Part shown: one piece after another, positions 26,554 to 36,523 of the stretch
Layout of the letters: each line of letters opens with the position of its first letter
How positions within the stretch are numbered: position 1 is the stretch's first letter
Assembly (NCBI RefSeq): GCF_001298105.1
Contig: NZ_LGJH01000145.1
Location: forward strand, 1 to 64,000
Origin: Novosphingobium sp. ST904
Lineage (GTDB): Bacteria; Pseudomonadota; Alphaproteobacteria; Sphingomonadales; Sphingomonadaceae
Reading direction: 5' to 3'
DNA: 64,000 bases
Notes under the pieces: generated by a model
Seen by the model: only the letters and a program-made list of their open reading frames with translations
The model's database searches: none
Told to the model about the DNA's origin: nothing
Program-made: the position numbers and the translations under genes

Positions 26554-28266
26554 ATGACATCGCTTCGCAACGCCCTGCTCGCCGCGCTTCTTTCCTCCAC
26601 ACCGCTCGCCTCCGCCACGGCGGCCGAAGCGACCGATGGCCCCGCGCCGGAAATTTCAATCGCACTGGCGCCGGTTGCCGATGAACAGGGCGCGCTTACA
26701 CGTCTCGACGTGGCGATCCGCTTCGAAGCACCTCCACAAGGCGACGCGCTTGCTGCCATTGCAGTCACCGCCAATACCGTGGAGACTTCCGCGAGGAACC
26801 TGCAAGGTCTGGTCTTCTCCGATACCCGCGGCCTGATTCCGGTCGAAATGCATGACACGGCGCGGGACGGAGACAACCTCGAACGCTCGTGGAAAGCGCT
26901 GCGCCCGGTCGAAGGCGCGGTAACTGTCGCCTACCGCTTGCCTGTAGACCCGGCCCAGCCTGAAATGGCACGCCCGCAATACGAACTGCGGGCTGCCGAC
27001 GCCGGGCTGTCCGGCGCAGGCAACGCTTTTCTCATACTGCCGGCCGACGCACGCGCCCGAGACCTGTCGGTAAGCTGGGACCTCGCGCGGGCAGGCAAGG
27101 ACGCACGCGGCGTCTCCAGCCTTGGGATCGGGAATAGCCATGGCAGCCGCCCTCTCCGGCCCGACCAGATCGGCGGGACATACTACATGGCCGGCCGCAT
27201 CGGATCTTACGCCAAGGGCACATTCTTCGGTGCCTGGCAGGGACAATTCAGCTTCGCCGGGCCTCAACTGATGGATTGGGCAGCCCGCCTTCAGAAATTC
27301 TACGGAGAATTCTTCGACCAGCGCCCAGCCAGCTTCGGGGTGTTTGCGCGAACCAATCGGCTCAATCCCGGAAGCGGCATCGGCCTGACCGACAGTTTCG
27401 CTTTTACCTTCAGCGAAAAAACGCCCCTCTCCGACCTCGAAAGCCTGCTGGCGCATGAAATGGTCCATGCCTGGATCAACTCACTCGGCGATTCGATGGA
27501 CGCGGCGGGCGGGCTCGGCCTTTCGTGGTTCGGTGAAGGTCTCGCTGTCCATTATCAGCGCATGCTGCCTTATCGCGCCGGACTGATTTCGCGGCAGGCC
27601 TTCCTCGACGACCTCAACTCCACGGCCGGACGCTACTATACAAACGCCCTGATCGGCACTCCCAATGACCGTATCGCGGAAGGGTTCTGGAAGGACACCC
27701 GCATCCGCGTGTTGCCCTACGATCGCGGCTCGCTTTACTTCGCCTCGGTGGATGCGCAAATCCGCGCCGCCTCGGGTGGAAAACGTTCGCTCGACGATCT
27801 CGTGCGCCGCATGCTTGCCGAGCGCCGCGCCGGCCATGCCATGGACCTTGCGCTCTGGAAGACACTACTGGGCCAAGAGCTTGGCGCCCGGGGCATCGCC
27901 GATTTCGAAGCGATGCTGGCGGGTCTTACCGTGTTGCCTTCAGCAGACGCCTTTGGGCCCTGCTTCGACCGGGTTACAAAGCCGCTCAAGCGCTTCGACC
28001 TGGGGTTTGATCCGCTGATCCTCGTCACCCCGGACCGCGTGGTTAAAGGTCTTAAGCCCGGCTCCGCCGCAGAGGCCGCAGGGCTGCAAAACGGTGACCG
28101 CATCCTGAACCGTTTCCCGCAAGACGGCCTGCAAGGCGATCAGGACGCCAGCCTGACCCTTGACATCGAGAGGGACGGCCAGAAGCGCAAGCTGACCTAT
28201 CTGCCGCGAGGAGAGACTATGGATGCGTACCAGTGGCAGGCGAAGCCCAGCGTCTCCTGTCACTGA
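26554..28266 (+). CDS. M61-family metallopeptidase (glycyl aminopeptidase-like) with PDZ domain
   Basis: A 570-residue exported peptidase with a cleavable signal (ALLSSTPLASATAAEA). The zinc site is visible as SLLAHEMVHAWINS (HExxH) with the third ligand in SWFGEGLAVHY (about 25-30 residues later), as in M61 peptidases. A PDZ-like domain occupies the last 90 residues (VVKGLKPGSAAEAAGLQNGDRILN). M61 enzymes act near peptide N-termini and prefer Gly or Ala, so it complements the carboxypeptidases nearby. It is a separate plus-strand unit 91 bases after the Lrp gene. Confidence 0.9.
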   Translation: MTSLRNALLAALLSSTPLASATAAEATDGPAPEISIALAPVADEQGALTRLDVAIRFEAPPQGDALAAIAVTANTVETSARNLQGLVFSDTRGLIPVEMHDTARDGDNLERSWKALRPVEGAVTVAYRLPVDPAQPEMARPQYELRAADAGLSGAGNAFLILPADARARDLSVSWDLARAGKDARGVSSLGIGNSHGSRPLRPDQIGGTYYMAGRIGSYAKGTFFGAWQGQFSFAGPQLMDWAARLQKFYGEFFDQRPASFGVFARTNRLNPGSGIGLTDSFAFTFSEKTPLSDLESLLAHEMVHAWINSLGDSMDAAGGLGLSWFGEGLAVHYQRMLPYRAGLISRQAFLDDLNSTAGRYYTNALIGTPNDRIAEGFWKDTRIRVLPYDRGSLYFASVDAQIRAASGGKRSLDDLVRRMLAERRAGHAMDLALWKTLLGQELGARGIADFEAMLAGLTVLPSADAFGPCFDRVTKPLKRFDLGFDPLILVTPDRVVKGLKPGSAAEAAGLQNGDRILNRFPQDGLQGDQDASLTLDIERDGQKRKLTYLPRGETMDAYQWQAKPSVSCH

Positions 28267-28353
28267 CGCAAACTCATGCCGGAACTGTCGTCATGCTGTC
28301 ACCTGCCCTGAATAGCCGGCGGAAACAGCGCCGGTTTCCCGAAGGTTTTCAGC

Positions 28354-29517
28354 ATGATCGAATCTCCGCTTTCCCGTCGCTCGCTGATCCGCGGCAGCGC
28401 CGGAGCGACGCTTGTCGGGATGGCAGCGTCAATCGTGCCTGACGGGCTTGCAGCCGCAAGCAACGCAAGACCAAGGGCCCCGCGCCCGGCAAAGCCTCTG
28501 GTGATCGGCCATCGCGGCGCCAGCGCGCTGCGCCCCGAACACACGCTCGCCTCCTACGCCAAGGCCATTGCAGACGGCGCGGACTTTATCGAACCCGACC
28601 TTGTCTGCACAAAGGACGGCATTCTTGTGGCCCGGCACGAGAACAACATCGCCGACACAACCGATGTCGCCAACCATCCAGAGTTTGCAGGCCGGAAAGC
28701 CACGAAAGTCATCGACGGCGAGAATGTTACAGGCTGGTTCACCGAGGACTTCACGCTTGATGAAATCAAGCGCCTGCGAGCAAGGGAACGACTCGGCCCG
28801 CTACGGCCGGAGAGCCATGGGTTCGACGGCCAGTTCCAGGTCGTTACCTTCGAGGAAATCGCCGAGTTCGTCGCTGCCGAGGCCCGTGCCCACGGCCGCT
28901 TGATCGGCGTCATTCCCGAGATCAAGCACTCTACCTACTTTGCCACTATCGGCATTCCGCTTGAGCAGCGCGTTCTCGACCGCCTCCACGCCAGCCTATA
29001 CCTCTGCACTGCCCCGGTGATCCTCCAGAGCTTCGAGGTATCGAACCTGAAATGGCTGCGCGAGCGGCTTGATGGGCTCCGCAACGTCCAACTCATGCAA
29101 CTCACCGTACCCGGTGCAAAGCGCCCGGCCGATCTTGCAGCAAAGGGCTCTGGCCCCAGTTTCGACGATCTCCATAAGCCGGCAGGCCTCGCTGAAATCG
29201 CGACTTATGCGGATTGGATATCGCCCTACAACCTCGCCCTTGTCCCGCGCGACAAGGACAATCGCCTTGCAGCCCAGCCCAGCGGTCTGGTCGCCAACGC
29301 ACACGAGGCCGGCCTTCTGGTTTCCAGTTGGACTTTCAGGCCGGAAAATTACTTTCTTCCCGCCGATTTTCGCAACGCATCAGGCGATGCCGCACGCAAC
29401 CCGGCAGGCAGCATCGCCGAAATCCGCCGGTATCTTGAACTGGGGCTCGACGCTTTCTTCACGGACGATCCGGCACTGGGCCGTGAAGCGGTTGACGGCA
29501 CAAGGCTCAAAGCCTGA
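28354..29517 (+). CDS. glpQ: Glycerophosphodiester phosphodiesterase, Tat-exported
   Basis: A 387-residue periplasmic enzyme that cleaves glycerophosphodiesters to glycerol-3-phosphate and an alcohol. The N-terminus is a twin-arginine signal (SRRSLIRGSAGATLVGMAAS). GDPD motifs follow: VIGHRGASALRPEHT with the first catalytic histidine, DFIEPDLVCTKDG, and VARHENNIADTTDV with the second histidine and the calcium-side residues. VIPEIKHS and TDDPALG near the C-terminus are also typical, and the length fits periplasmic GlpQ. It starts 88 bases after the M61 gene and ends at a bidirectional terminator. Confidence 0.9.
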   Translation: MIESPLSRRSLIRGSAGATLVGMAASIVPDGLAAASNARPRAPRPAKPLVIGHRGASALRPEHTLASYAKAIADGADFIEPDLVCTKDGILVARHENNIADTTDVANHPEFAGRKATKVIDGENVTGWFTEDFTLDEIKRLRARERLGPLRPESHGFDGQFQVVTFEEIAEFVAAEARAHGRLIGVIPEIKHSTYFATIGIPLEQRVLDRLHASLYLCTAPVILQSFEVSNLKWLRERLDGLRNVQLMQLTVPGAKRPADLAAKGSGPSFDDLHKPAGLAEIATYADWISPYNLALVPRDKDNRLAAQPSGLVANAHEAGLLVSSWTFRPENYFLPADFRNASGDAARNPAGSIAEIRRYLELGLDAFFTDDPALGREAVDGTRLKA

Positions 29518-29530
29518 CCCTCAACCACAA

Positions 29531-29557
29531 AAAAGCCCGCGAAAATCGCGGGGCTTT
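29531..29557. terminator. Bidirectional terminator between glpQ and tRNA-Arg
   Basis: AAAAGCCCGCGA (from 29531) pairs with TCGC-GGGGCTTTT (to 29557) with one bulged G. Adenines flank the left foot and thymines the right. It can end glpQ on the plus strand and the tRNA transcript on the minus strand. Confidence 0.8.
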
Positions 29558-29563
29558 TATTGT

Positions 29564-29640
29564 TGGTGCGCCCGACGGGATTCGAACCCATGGCCCCCAG
29601 ATTAGGAATCTGGTGCTCTATCCGGCTGAGCTACGGGCGC
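29564..29640 (-). tRNA. tRNA-Arg, anticodon CCT, with encoded CCA
   Basis: On the minus strand the 77 bases fold as a complete cloverleaf. The acceptor GCGCCCG pairs with CGGGCGC. The D arm is GCTC/GAGC, the anticodon stem is CCAGA/TCTGG with loop TTCCTAA (anticodon CCT, reading AGG), and the T arm carries TTCGAAT. The discriminator A is followed by an encoded CCA. It is the only RNA gene for translation that I can see in the window. Confidence 0.97.
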
Positions 29641-29684
29641 ACTCGAGGGCCTCCTAGCTTGCGGCGAATGCCTTGGCAATTGGT

Positions 29685-30200
29685 TCAATTGGTCTGTTCG
29701 GGCGGAACTACCGGAAACGGCAAGGGCATGACCGGAATGCCTTCCTCCATAAGCTCCTGCGCCTGCTCGGGCGTGGCACGGCCATGGATCACTTCGGCAT
29801 CGCGCTCGCCATAATGCATGGCCCGGGCATCTTCCACGAAGGTCTCACCGACAAAACGACTGGACCTGAGCGCCTCGACCTGCATCAGCGCAAGCTTCTG
29901 GAGCAGTTCGACCGCCTGCGGCGGGATTGCTTCCGCCTGCTGGAGCGAGGCCGGCTCTGAAGGCACTACCGCAGAGGAACCTTCCGGTTTCTGCGGCGGT
30001 GCGTCTGACGCAGCGGCCCGCTGGTTCCCCTTGCGTGCCAGGTGAGGCGCCTGAACCGCCTTGCCAACGTCGTCCGACCCGCAACGGGGACAACTCAGCA
30101 ATCCCCGTTCCTGCTGCCGCGCATAATCGTCCGAGGACTTGAACCAGCCCTCGAAACGGTGATGCGCGGAACGGCATTCGAGATCAAAGACAATAGGCAT
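29685..30200 (-). CDS. DUF1178 family protein
   Basis: A 171-residue protein with the family's N-terminal pattern (MPIVFDLECRSAHHRFEGWF) and a putative zinc knuckle (LSCPRCGSDDV). A variable middle rich in Ala, Gln and Pro follows, then a conserved C-terminal part (FVGETFVEDARAMHYGERD and IHGRATPEQAQEL). Function is unknown. It is the third gene of grxC-nitrilase-DUF1178, a set commonly found together in alphaproteobacteria, and lies 7 bases after the nitrilase-family gene. Confidence 0.9.
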   Translation of the reverse strand: MPIVFDLECRSAHHRFEGWFKSSDDYARQQERGLLSCPRCGSDDVGKAVQAPHLARKGNQRAAASDAPPQKPEGSSAVVPSEPASLQQAEAIPPQAVELLQKLALMQVEALRSSRFVGETFVEDARAMHYGERDAEVIHGRATPEQAQELMEEGIPVMPLPFPVVPPEQTN

Positions 30201-30206
30201 CGCGGC

Positions 30207-31025
30207 CTATTTGGCGATCTCGCGGCGGTTGGCAAGGCTTGGCAACTGCGCGCGCACTTCGGCGATGCGGCCCGGATCAAGATCGACGAAGCCGAGACCG
30301 GCCATTTCCCCGCCCATATCGAGCAGAACCTCGCCCCAGGGGTCGATCGCCAGCGAATGACCGTAAGTCTCGCGCCCATCCTCGTGATGGCCCACTTGCG
30401 CTGCGCTGAGCATGAAAGCGCTTGCTTCCACGGCCCGTGCGCGCTGCATCAGGTGCCAATGCGCCCGGCCGGTAGGCACGGTAAATGCGGCCGGAGCGGC
30501 GATGACATCGCACCTCGCACGGCCGAGCGCCTCGAACAGCGCCGGGAAACGGACGTCGTAGCAAATCGCCAGACCCAGGCGCCCAAGCGGTGTTTCCACC
30601 GTCACCACCTTGTCGCCCGGCGCGTAAGCATTCGATTCGCGCCAAGATTCGCCCGTCGCCAGATCCACGTCGAACATGTGCATCTTGTCATAGCGAGCGC
30701 GAATCCCGCCCGAGGCATCGATGACGAAAGCGCGGTTGGCGTAGCGCCCATCGTTTCCGGGACGCACGGCCAGCGAGCCGAGATGGACCCAAACCCCTTC
30801 ACGCGCCGCAGCCTCTCGCACGGCGGCCAGTACCCGATCCTCGCCCTCCGTGACGATGTTGACGGCTGCACGCTCGCGCTTGCGGTCAAGCAGGCCGGAC
30901 ATCTCGGGGGTGAAGACCATGACCGCACCGCCCGCCTTCGCCTCGGCAAGGGCGGAAACGATCGCGGCAGCGTTGACGTCGGGGTGGATGCCCGTGGTCA
31001 TCTGGAACAGGGCGGCGCGGGGCAT
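30207..31025 (-). CDS. Carbon-nitrogen hydrolase, Nit-family (deaminated glutathione amidase-like)
   Basis: A 272-residue cytoplasmic amidase of the nitrilase superfamily. The catalytic triad is visible in FTPEMSG (Glu), YDKMHMFDVD (Lys) and LAICYDVRFP (Cys), with the further conserved glutamate region at QRARAVEASAF. The YDKMHMFDVD and CYDVRFP motifs fit the Nit1/Nit2 group, which repairs deaminated glutathione, and the neighbouring glutaredoxin gene supports a thiol-related role. It is 5 bases from the end of grxC and 6 bases before DUF1178. Confidence 0.88.
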   Translation of the reverse strand: MPRAALFQMTTGIHPDVNAAAIVSALAEAKAGGAVMVFTPEMSGLLDRKRERAAVNIVTEGEDRVLAAVREAAAREGVWVHLGSLAVRPGNDGRYANRAFVIDASGGIRARYDKMHMFDVDLATGESWRESNAYAPGDKVVTVETPLGRLGLAICYDVRFPALFEALGRARCDVIAAPAAFTVPTGRAHWHLMQRARAVEASAFMLSAAQVGHHEDGRETYGHSLAIDPWGEVLLDMGGEMAGLGFVDLDPGRIAEVRAQLPSLANRREIAK

Positions 31026-31030
31026 TCCGG

Positions 31031-31294
31031 TCAGAGCCCGAGAACGGGGTCTAGCTTGCCGGCGCGGTCCAGCGCGCTGATGTCGTCGAAACCGCCGTAG
31101 GGCTTATCGTCCACCAGCACCTGGGGAACGGTCATGGCACCGGGAACCCGCTCAACCATTTCGGCCCGCTTCGGCCCGCCCATCGTGATGTCATACTCTT
31201 CGTAGGTCACGCCTTTGCCGTCGAGCAGCGACTTGGCCATGACGCAATAGGGGCAGCCCCACTTGGTGTAGATCTCGACCTTTGGCTGGCTCAT
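31031..31294 (-). CDS. grxC: Glutaredoxin 3
   Basis: An 87-residue thiol oxidoreductase. The start MSQPKVEIY at 31294 has a GAAGGA RBS; the longer open frame upstream would run into the hsp20 promoter region. The active site is WGCPYC and the glutathione-binding cis-proline is in TVPQVLVDD, followed by GGFDD. It reduces disulfides and glutathione mixed disulfides in the cytoplasm. It is the first gene of a three-gene operon and is divergent from hsp20. Confidence 0.93.
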   Translation of the reverse strand: MSQPKVEIYTKWGCPYCVMAKSLLDGKGVTYEEYDITMGGPKRAEMVERVPGAMTVPQVLVDDKPYGGFDDISALDRAGKLDPVLGL

Positions 31295-31324
31295 GAATAC
31301 GGTTCCTTCAATCTCTTTGCGACC

Positions 31325-31355
31325 CTTGAAAGGGCGCCGCGCTATCATATCTAGG
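31325..31355 (+). promoter_or_regulatory. Likely RpoH (sigma-32) heat-shock promoter of hsp20
   Basis: CTTGAA begins at 31325. CTTG followed by 17 bases and CATATCTAGG (31346-31355) fits the alphaproteobacterial RpoH pattern with one mismatch at its second position. Transcription would begin near 31360, exactly where the leader hairpins start. The downstream gene is a small heat-shock protein. Confidence 0.6.
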
Positions 31356-31358
31356 GAT

Positions 31359-31450
31359 GCAAGTCATGGCCCGCCAAGGGGATGGCTTGCCAAAGAGGCG
31401 CCGGAGTCCGGGCCTCTTCACACGAAGATTGCTCAAGCGAGGATTTTTGT
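31359..31450 (+). ncRNA. ROSE-type RNA thermometer in the hsp20 leader
   Basis: Three consecutive hairpins fill the leader. The first pairs GCAAGTCAT (31359-31367) with ATGGCTTGC (31382-31390). The second pairs AAGAGGC and CCGG (31393-31404) with CCGG and GCCTCTT (31408-31418). In the third, TTGCT (31429-31433) faces the ribosome binding site AGGA (31440-31443), extended by A-U pairs on both sides. UUGCU opposite AGGA is the hallmark of ROSE elements, which hide the RBS at low temperature and melt on heating. Order, spacing and target gene all fit. Confidence 0.75.
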
Positions 31451-31451
31451 C

Positions 31452-31922
31452 ATGAACCGTATCGATTTTTCGCCCTACCGCCGCACCATGGTCGGCTTCG
31501 ACCGCCTGTTCGACATGATCGAGAACCAGGGCCGCGTGAATCCGGGCGATAAATATCCCCCCTTCAATATCGAACGTCGCGGCGCCGATGCCTATCGCAT
31601 CACGCTGGCAGTCGCCGGTTTCAAGCCTGCCGACATCGATATCACTGCGCAGGCCAACCTGTTGGTGGTCAAGGGCCACAAGCCCGAAGAATCCGTCGAA
31701 GGCGAGATGCTGCACGTCGGCATCGCCCAGCGCGGGTTCGAGCGACGCTTCGAACTGGCAGATTATGTTCGCGTCGATGCCGCTGACCTTGCTGACGGCC
31801 TCCTTGTGATCGACCTCGTGCGTGAAGTGCCCGAGGCGATGAAGCCCAAGAAGATCGCGATTGGCGGCAATACGCTCACCGTGGTCGAGGGCAGCGCCGA
31901 AGAAGGTTCCGCTGCCGCCTGA
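31452..31922 (+). CDS. Small heat-shock protein, Hsp20/IbpA family
   Basis: A 156-residue chaperone that holds unfolded proteins in the cytoplasm. The ATG at 31452 is preceded by GAGGA inside the leader hairpin. The alpha-crystallin domain spans about residues 33-130 (PPFNIERRGADAYRITLAVAGF, with ITAQANLLVVKGHK), and the N-terminus SPYRRTMVGFDRLFDMI is the IbpA type. The C-terminal tail has a conserved PKKIAI (an IxI-like motif for oligomer assembly). Control is likely double: a RpoH promoter and an RNA thermometer. A terminator follows. Confidence 0.93.
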   Translation: MNRIDFSPYRRTMVGFDRLFDMIENQGRVNPGDKYPPFNIERRGADAYRITLAVAGFKPADIDITAQANLLVVKGHKPEESVEGEMLHVGIAQRGFERRFELADYVRVDAADLADGLLVIDLVREVPEAMKPKKIAIGGNTLTVVEGSAEEGSAAA

Positions 31923-31947
31923 ATAGCCGGGTGAATTGCAGAATTGG

Positions 31948-31981
31948 GGGCGGTCCGGAAATGCCCGGGCCGCCCTTTTTG
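31948..31981 (+). terminator. Rho-independent terminator of hsp20
   Basis: GGGCGGTCCGG (31948-31958) pairs with CCGGGCCGCCC (31965-31975), an 11-bp stem with one G-U pair, followed directly by a T run. Confidence 0.85.
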
Positions 31982-32087
31982 ATGGTAAATTGCGCACTTC
32001 GCACGGGATGCAATTAAAACAGCGATGGACAGGCCAGGCCCAGCGCTTAATCCGCATGCTTTGCAAAGCAGTGGGCCGCACCTTTCC

Positions 32088-33023
32088 ATGATTTCGATCC
32101 TGTCGGTCGTACTGCCGATCTTCGCCCTGACATTCGCAGGTTGGCTGACGCGGCGCTTGGGCATCTTCAGTACGCAATCGACGACTGAACTGAACCGCTT
32201 CGTGGTCTATCTCGCCCTGCCTGCGCTGCTTTTCGATATCGTAGCCAAGGCCGACGCGGCCCAACTCTGGCAGCCCGGTTTCGTCGCGGTGTTTGGGCTG
32301 AGCACGTTCTTCTTCTTCGCGCTTACCGTAGCCATCAGCCGACTGGCCGGCGCACAGATCGGCAATGCCGCAATCCATGGCCTCAACGGCGCTTATTCCA
32401 ACGCAGCGTTTCTCGGCTTTCCACTGCTGCTGGCAACGCTGGGGCCGGCCTCCCAGACACTCACCCTGATCGCGACGATCAACACCGTCTGTGTGCTCTT
32501 TGCGGTCGCCATCGTACTGATCGAATTCGGAAACCAGTCAGGCGGCGCTGGCCCCTTGATCGTACTGCGCGTGCTACAGGCACTGTTTCGCAATCCGCTC
32601 GTATTGGCACCGCTACTCGGCGCTGCCGTGATGTCGAGCGGGATAGGCGTTGCCGCGCCCCTCGATGCATTCCTCAAACTGCTTGGATCGGCCGCAAGCC
32701 CTTGCGCCCTCGTCTGCCTCGGCATGTTCCTCGCCGAGCCGCGCGAAGCAGAACCCGGCAGCGCGAGGATGACCGCCCTGCTGGTCGCTCTCAAGCTGTT
32801 CGTCTACCCGGCGATCACGCTGGCGCTCGCCCTCTGGGTCTTCCCCCTGACCGCACCTCTGCGCAATGCCGCCGTGCTCCTGGCCGCCCTGCCGACCGGA
32901 ACCGGCCCCTTCATGTTGGCCGAGTTCCATCGCCGGGAAGGTGCGCTTACGGCCAGGGTTATTCTGATCTCGACAGTGCTTTCGGTCGGGACGATCACGC
33001 TGCTGCTCACCCTACTCACCTGA
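32088..33023 (+). CDS. AEC-family (auxin efflux carrier-like) transporter
   Basis: A 311-residue inner-membrane carrier with about ten hydrophobic helices. The ATG at 32088 puts the first helix right at the N-terminus (MISILSVVLPIFALTFAGWL), as in the family; the upstream ATG at 32025 would add a polar stretch with no good RBS. The conserved NAAFLGFPL and GLNGAYSN region and the two-fold pattern of five helices fit AEC/malonate-type transporters. The substrate is unknown; relatives carry small organic anions. It is an isolated gene ending at a bidirectional terminator. Confidence 0.85.
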   Translation: MISILSVVLPIFALTFAGWLTRRLGIFSTQSTTELNRFVVYLALPALLFDIVAKADAAQLWQPGFVAVFGLSTFFFFALTVAISRLAGAQIGNAAIHGLNGAYSNAAFLGFPLLLATLGPASQTLTLIATINTVCVLFAVAIVLIEFGNQSGGAGPLIVLRVLQALFRNPLVLAPLLGAAVMSSGIGVAAPLDAFLKLLGSAASPCALVCLGMFLAEPREAEPGSARMTALLVALKLFVYPAITLALALWVFPLTAPLRNAAVLLAALPTGTGPFMLAEFHRREGALTARVILISTVLSVGTITLLLTLLT

Positions 33024-33041
33024 AACGGGACATCCGGAATC

Positions 33042-33074
33042 AAGAGGGGCGGGCTCTTGCGAGCCCGCCCCTCT

Positions 33075-33075
<1 letters not shown>
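33042..33075. terminator. Bidirectional terminator between AEC transporter and pyrG
   Basis: A perfect 15-bp stem, AAGAGGGGCGGGCTC (33042-33056) with GAGCCCGCCCCTCTT (33061-33075), and a 4-base loop. It reaches the last base of the pyrG stop codon and can serve both convergent genes. Confidence 0.88.
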
Positions 33076-34724
<1,649 letters not shown>

Positions 34725-34800
34725 GGGAGTCGGCCCTTAAATTGCATGGGGGCACGAGCGCAAGAGCGCTGTGCCTGAATCCACAGTTCAAAACGAATGA

Positions 34801-34829
34801 AATGCCGCCTGCCAGAGCCAGACGGCATT
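34801..34829 (-). terminator. Probable terminator of secG
   Basis: AATGCCGCCTG (34801-34811) and CAGACGGCATT (34819-34829) form an 11-bp stem with a single G-U pair in the minus-strand RNA, followed on that strand by a T-rich stretch. It would uncouple secG from pyrG. Confidence 0.6.
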
Positions 34830-34866
34830 CCTGTTACGATGATGCGCCGTAGTGTGCCCTGCCGGA

Positions 34867-35286
34867 TTACCGGCCGGCAGCACCCGAAAGCGGATCATTG
34901 GCCGGAGTCGTGCCCGCAGGAGCGGCACCGGCCGGAGCCGGGCTCGCGCCATCCGCCGGAGCCCCGGCGGGAGCCGCCGGGCCGGCGAGCGGATCGGCCG
35001 GCTGCGCGGGCGCGGCCGGAGCCGTCTCGCGCTGAAGGGAAGTATCGATATCGCGGCCCGTGGTTTCGTTCACCGCAAGCGCTGCAAGCACGATCGAGAG
35101 AATCACGAAAACCGCAGCGAGAATTCCAGTGGCGCGGGTAAGGAAGTTGGCCGCGCCGCGTGCGGACATGATGCCCGAGGGGCTGCCGCCCACGCCGAGA
35201 CCGCCGCCTTCCGACTTCTGCATCAGGATGACGCCGACGAGAAGGAGGGCGACAATCGCCTGGACCACGGTCAGGAAAAGAAACAT
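34867..35286 (-). CDS. secG: Preprotein translocase subunit SecG
   Basis: A 139-residue membrane subunit of the SecYEG channel. Two transmembrane segments (residues about 1-20, LFLTVVQAIVALLLVGVIL, and about 54-73) flank the conserved cytoplasmic loop with MQKSEGGGLGVGGS and SARGAANFLTRATG. The last 60 residues are an Ala/Pro/Gly-rich tail common in alphaproteobacterial SecG and not needed for the fold. It lies between tpiA and pyrG on the minus strand, the usual order in this group. Confidence 0.95.
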   Translation of the reverse strand: MFLFLTVVQAIVALLLVGVILMQKSEGGGLGVGGSPSGIMSARGAANFLTRATGILAAVFVILSIVLAALAVNETTGRDIDTSLQRETAPAAPAQPADPLAGPAAPAGAPADGASPAPAGAAPAGTTPANDPLSGAAGR

Positions 35287-35441
35287 CGTGCGTTTTTCTC
35301 AGTGTTCTCGGGGGCCAAGGCCCGCATCTCAAGTCGCGCAGATAGGCGCTAGTCCGTCTCTGCGCAAGTCATCAGCCGAAGCAGCTGCACAGTGCCCGCT
35401 GCCCGGCCGACTTTCGGGGCATTCTCGCCCCATTTCCGTCG

Positions 35442-36200
35442 TCAGTCGTTGCCCAGCGAAGCTGCAGCGCCAACGATGGCGAGGAAACTTTCCGCGGTCA
35501 GGCTTGCACCGCCCACCAATGCTCCGCCCACTTCCGGCACGGACAGCAGTTCATTCGCGTTGTCCGCCTTGACCGAACCGCCATAGAGAATGCGCACATC
35601 CGCACCGCCCTCGCCGTAAATGGCCTTGAGCTTGTCACGAATGGCCTGGTGCATCGCGGCCACGTCCTCGATCGAGGGCACGCGGCCCGTGCCGATGGCC
35701 CATACCGGCTCATAGGCGACCGAAAGCTTCTCGGGCGCGCCGTCCGTGCGCGGGCACGAACCTTCGAGCTGCGCGGCGACCACGGCTTCGGCGTCGCCCG
35801 CATCGCGTTGCGCTTCGGTTTCACCGACGCAGAGAATCACCGCGAGGCCCGCCGACAGCGCGGCCTCCGCCTTGGCCTTGACGTCGCCGTCGCTCTCGCC
35901 GTGGAGAGTACGGCGCTCGGAATGGCCGACGATGGTGAAATCCGCGCCCGCATCCTTGAGCATGGGCGCGGAAATGTCGCCCGTGAAGGCGCCGCTGTCT
36001 TCCGCACGGCAGTCCTGCCCGCCAACGCCGATCAGTTCTACCGCATCGCGGATGCGGTAGAGCAACGTCGCCGGCGGCGCGACCGCCACCTGCACCTTCG
36101 GGAAGCGTGCGGCAGCCCGGTCGATCGCGCGCGCCTCGTTAAGCATCGCGCGCGTGCCGTTCATTTTCCAGTTACCGACGATGTAGGGCAGACCAGCCAT
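35442..36200 (-). CDS. tpiA: Triose-phosphate isomerase
   Basis: A 252-residue glycolytic enzyme interconverting dihydroxyacetone phosphate and glyceraldehyde-3-phosphate. The start MAGLPYIVGNWKMNG at 36200 is the family's normal N-terminus; the open frame extends 15 codons further but those are not conserved. Catalytic elements: GNWKMNG (Lys), VGHSERR (His), YEPVWAIGTGR (Glu and phosphate loop), and LYGGSVKADN. It is divergent from ppiD and 155 bases upstream of secG; I see no terminator or other element in that gap. Confidence 0.96.
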   Translation of the reverse strand: MAGLPYIVGNWKMNGTRAMLNEARAIDRAAARFPKVQVAVAPPATLLYRIRDAVELIGVGGQDCRAEDSGAFTGDISAPMLKDAGADFTIVGHSERRTLHGESDGDVKAKAEAALSAGLAVILCVGETEAQRDAGDAEAVVAAQLEGSCPRTDGAPEKLSVAYEPVWAIGTGRVPSIEDVAAMHQAIRDKLKAIYGEGGADVRILYGGSVKADNANELLSVPEVGGALVGGASLTAESFLAIVGAAASLGND

Positions 36201-36523
36201 GTTATTAAGAAACCTTGATTTCGGGGCGCATCGACCTTCTGACATACCGCAGAGGACGGGAATCGCAGGCCGCGCTTTCGTGGCGCTGCTAGGGCACGCA
36301 GGGCCTTCTTGTCAAAATCCGTGGATCTACCGTTCAGGCAAAACTTGCCGCCCGCCGCCATTCTTCGCGAGTCGCGCCCATCAGCAAGGACATCGGATAG
36401 AACCTTGCCATTGCAGGATGTCACAAGCCCCCCTAAAGCCAGCCCCGTTTTCGTACGAAGGCCGTCATCACGCTCGGCCATCGTGCTCCGGTTGAACCCA
36501 AATCTCGCTGATCGGCACGGTCC
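36201..36523. other. Intergenic region between divergent tpiA and ppiD
   Basis: The 323 bases hold no convincing gene on either strand. A perfect 10-base palindrome, TTCGTACGAA (36450-36459), lies 65 bases before the ppiD start and could be an operator. Both promoters should be here, but I could not identify them. Confidence 0.5.

Noticed and set aside
29564..29640. tRNA-Arg as attachment site of a genomic island
   Set aside because: There is no integrase, no repeat of the tRNA 3' end that I can see, and core genes continue on the right side. The accessory genes on the left lack phage or plasmid genes.
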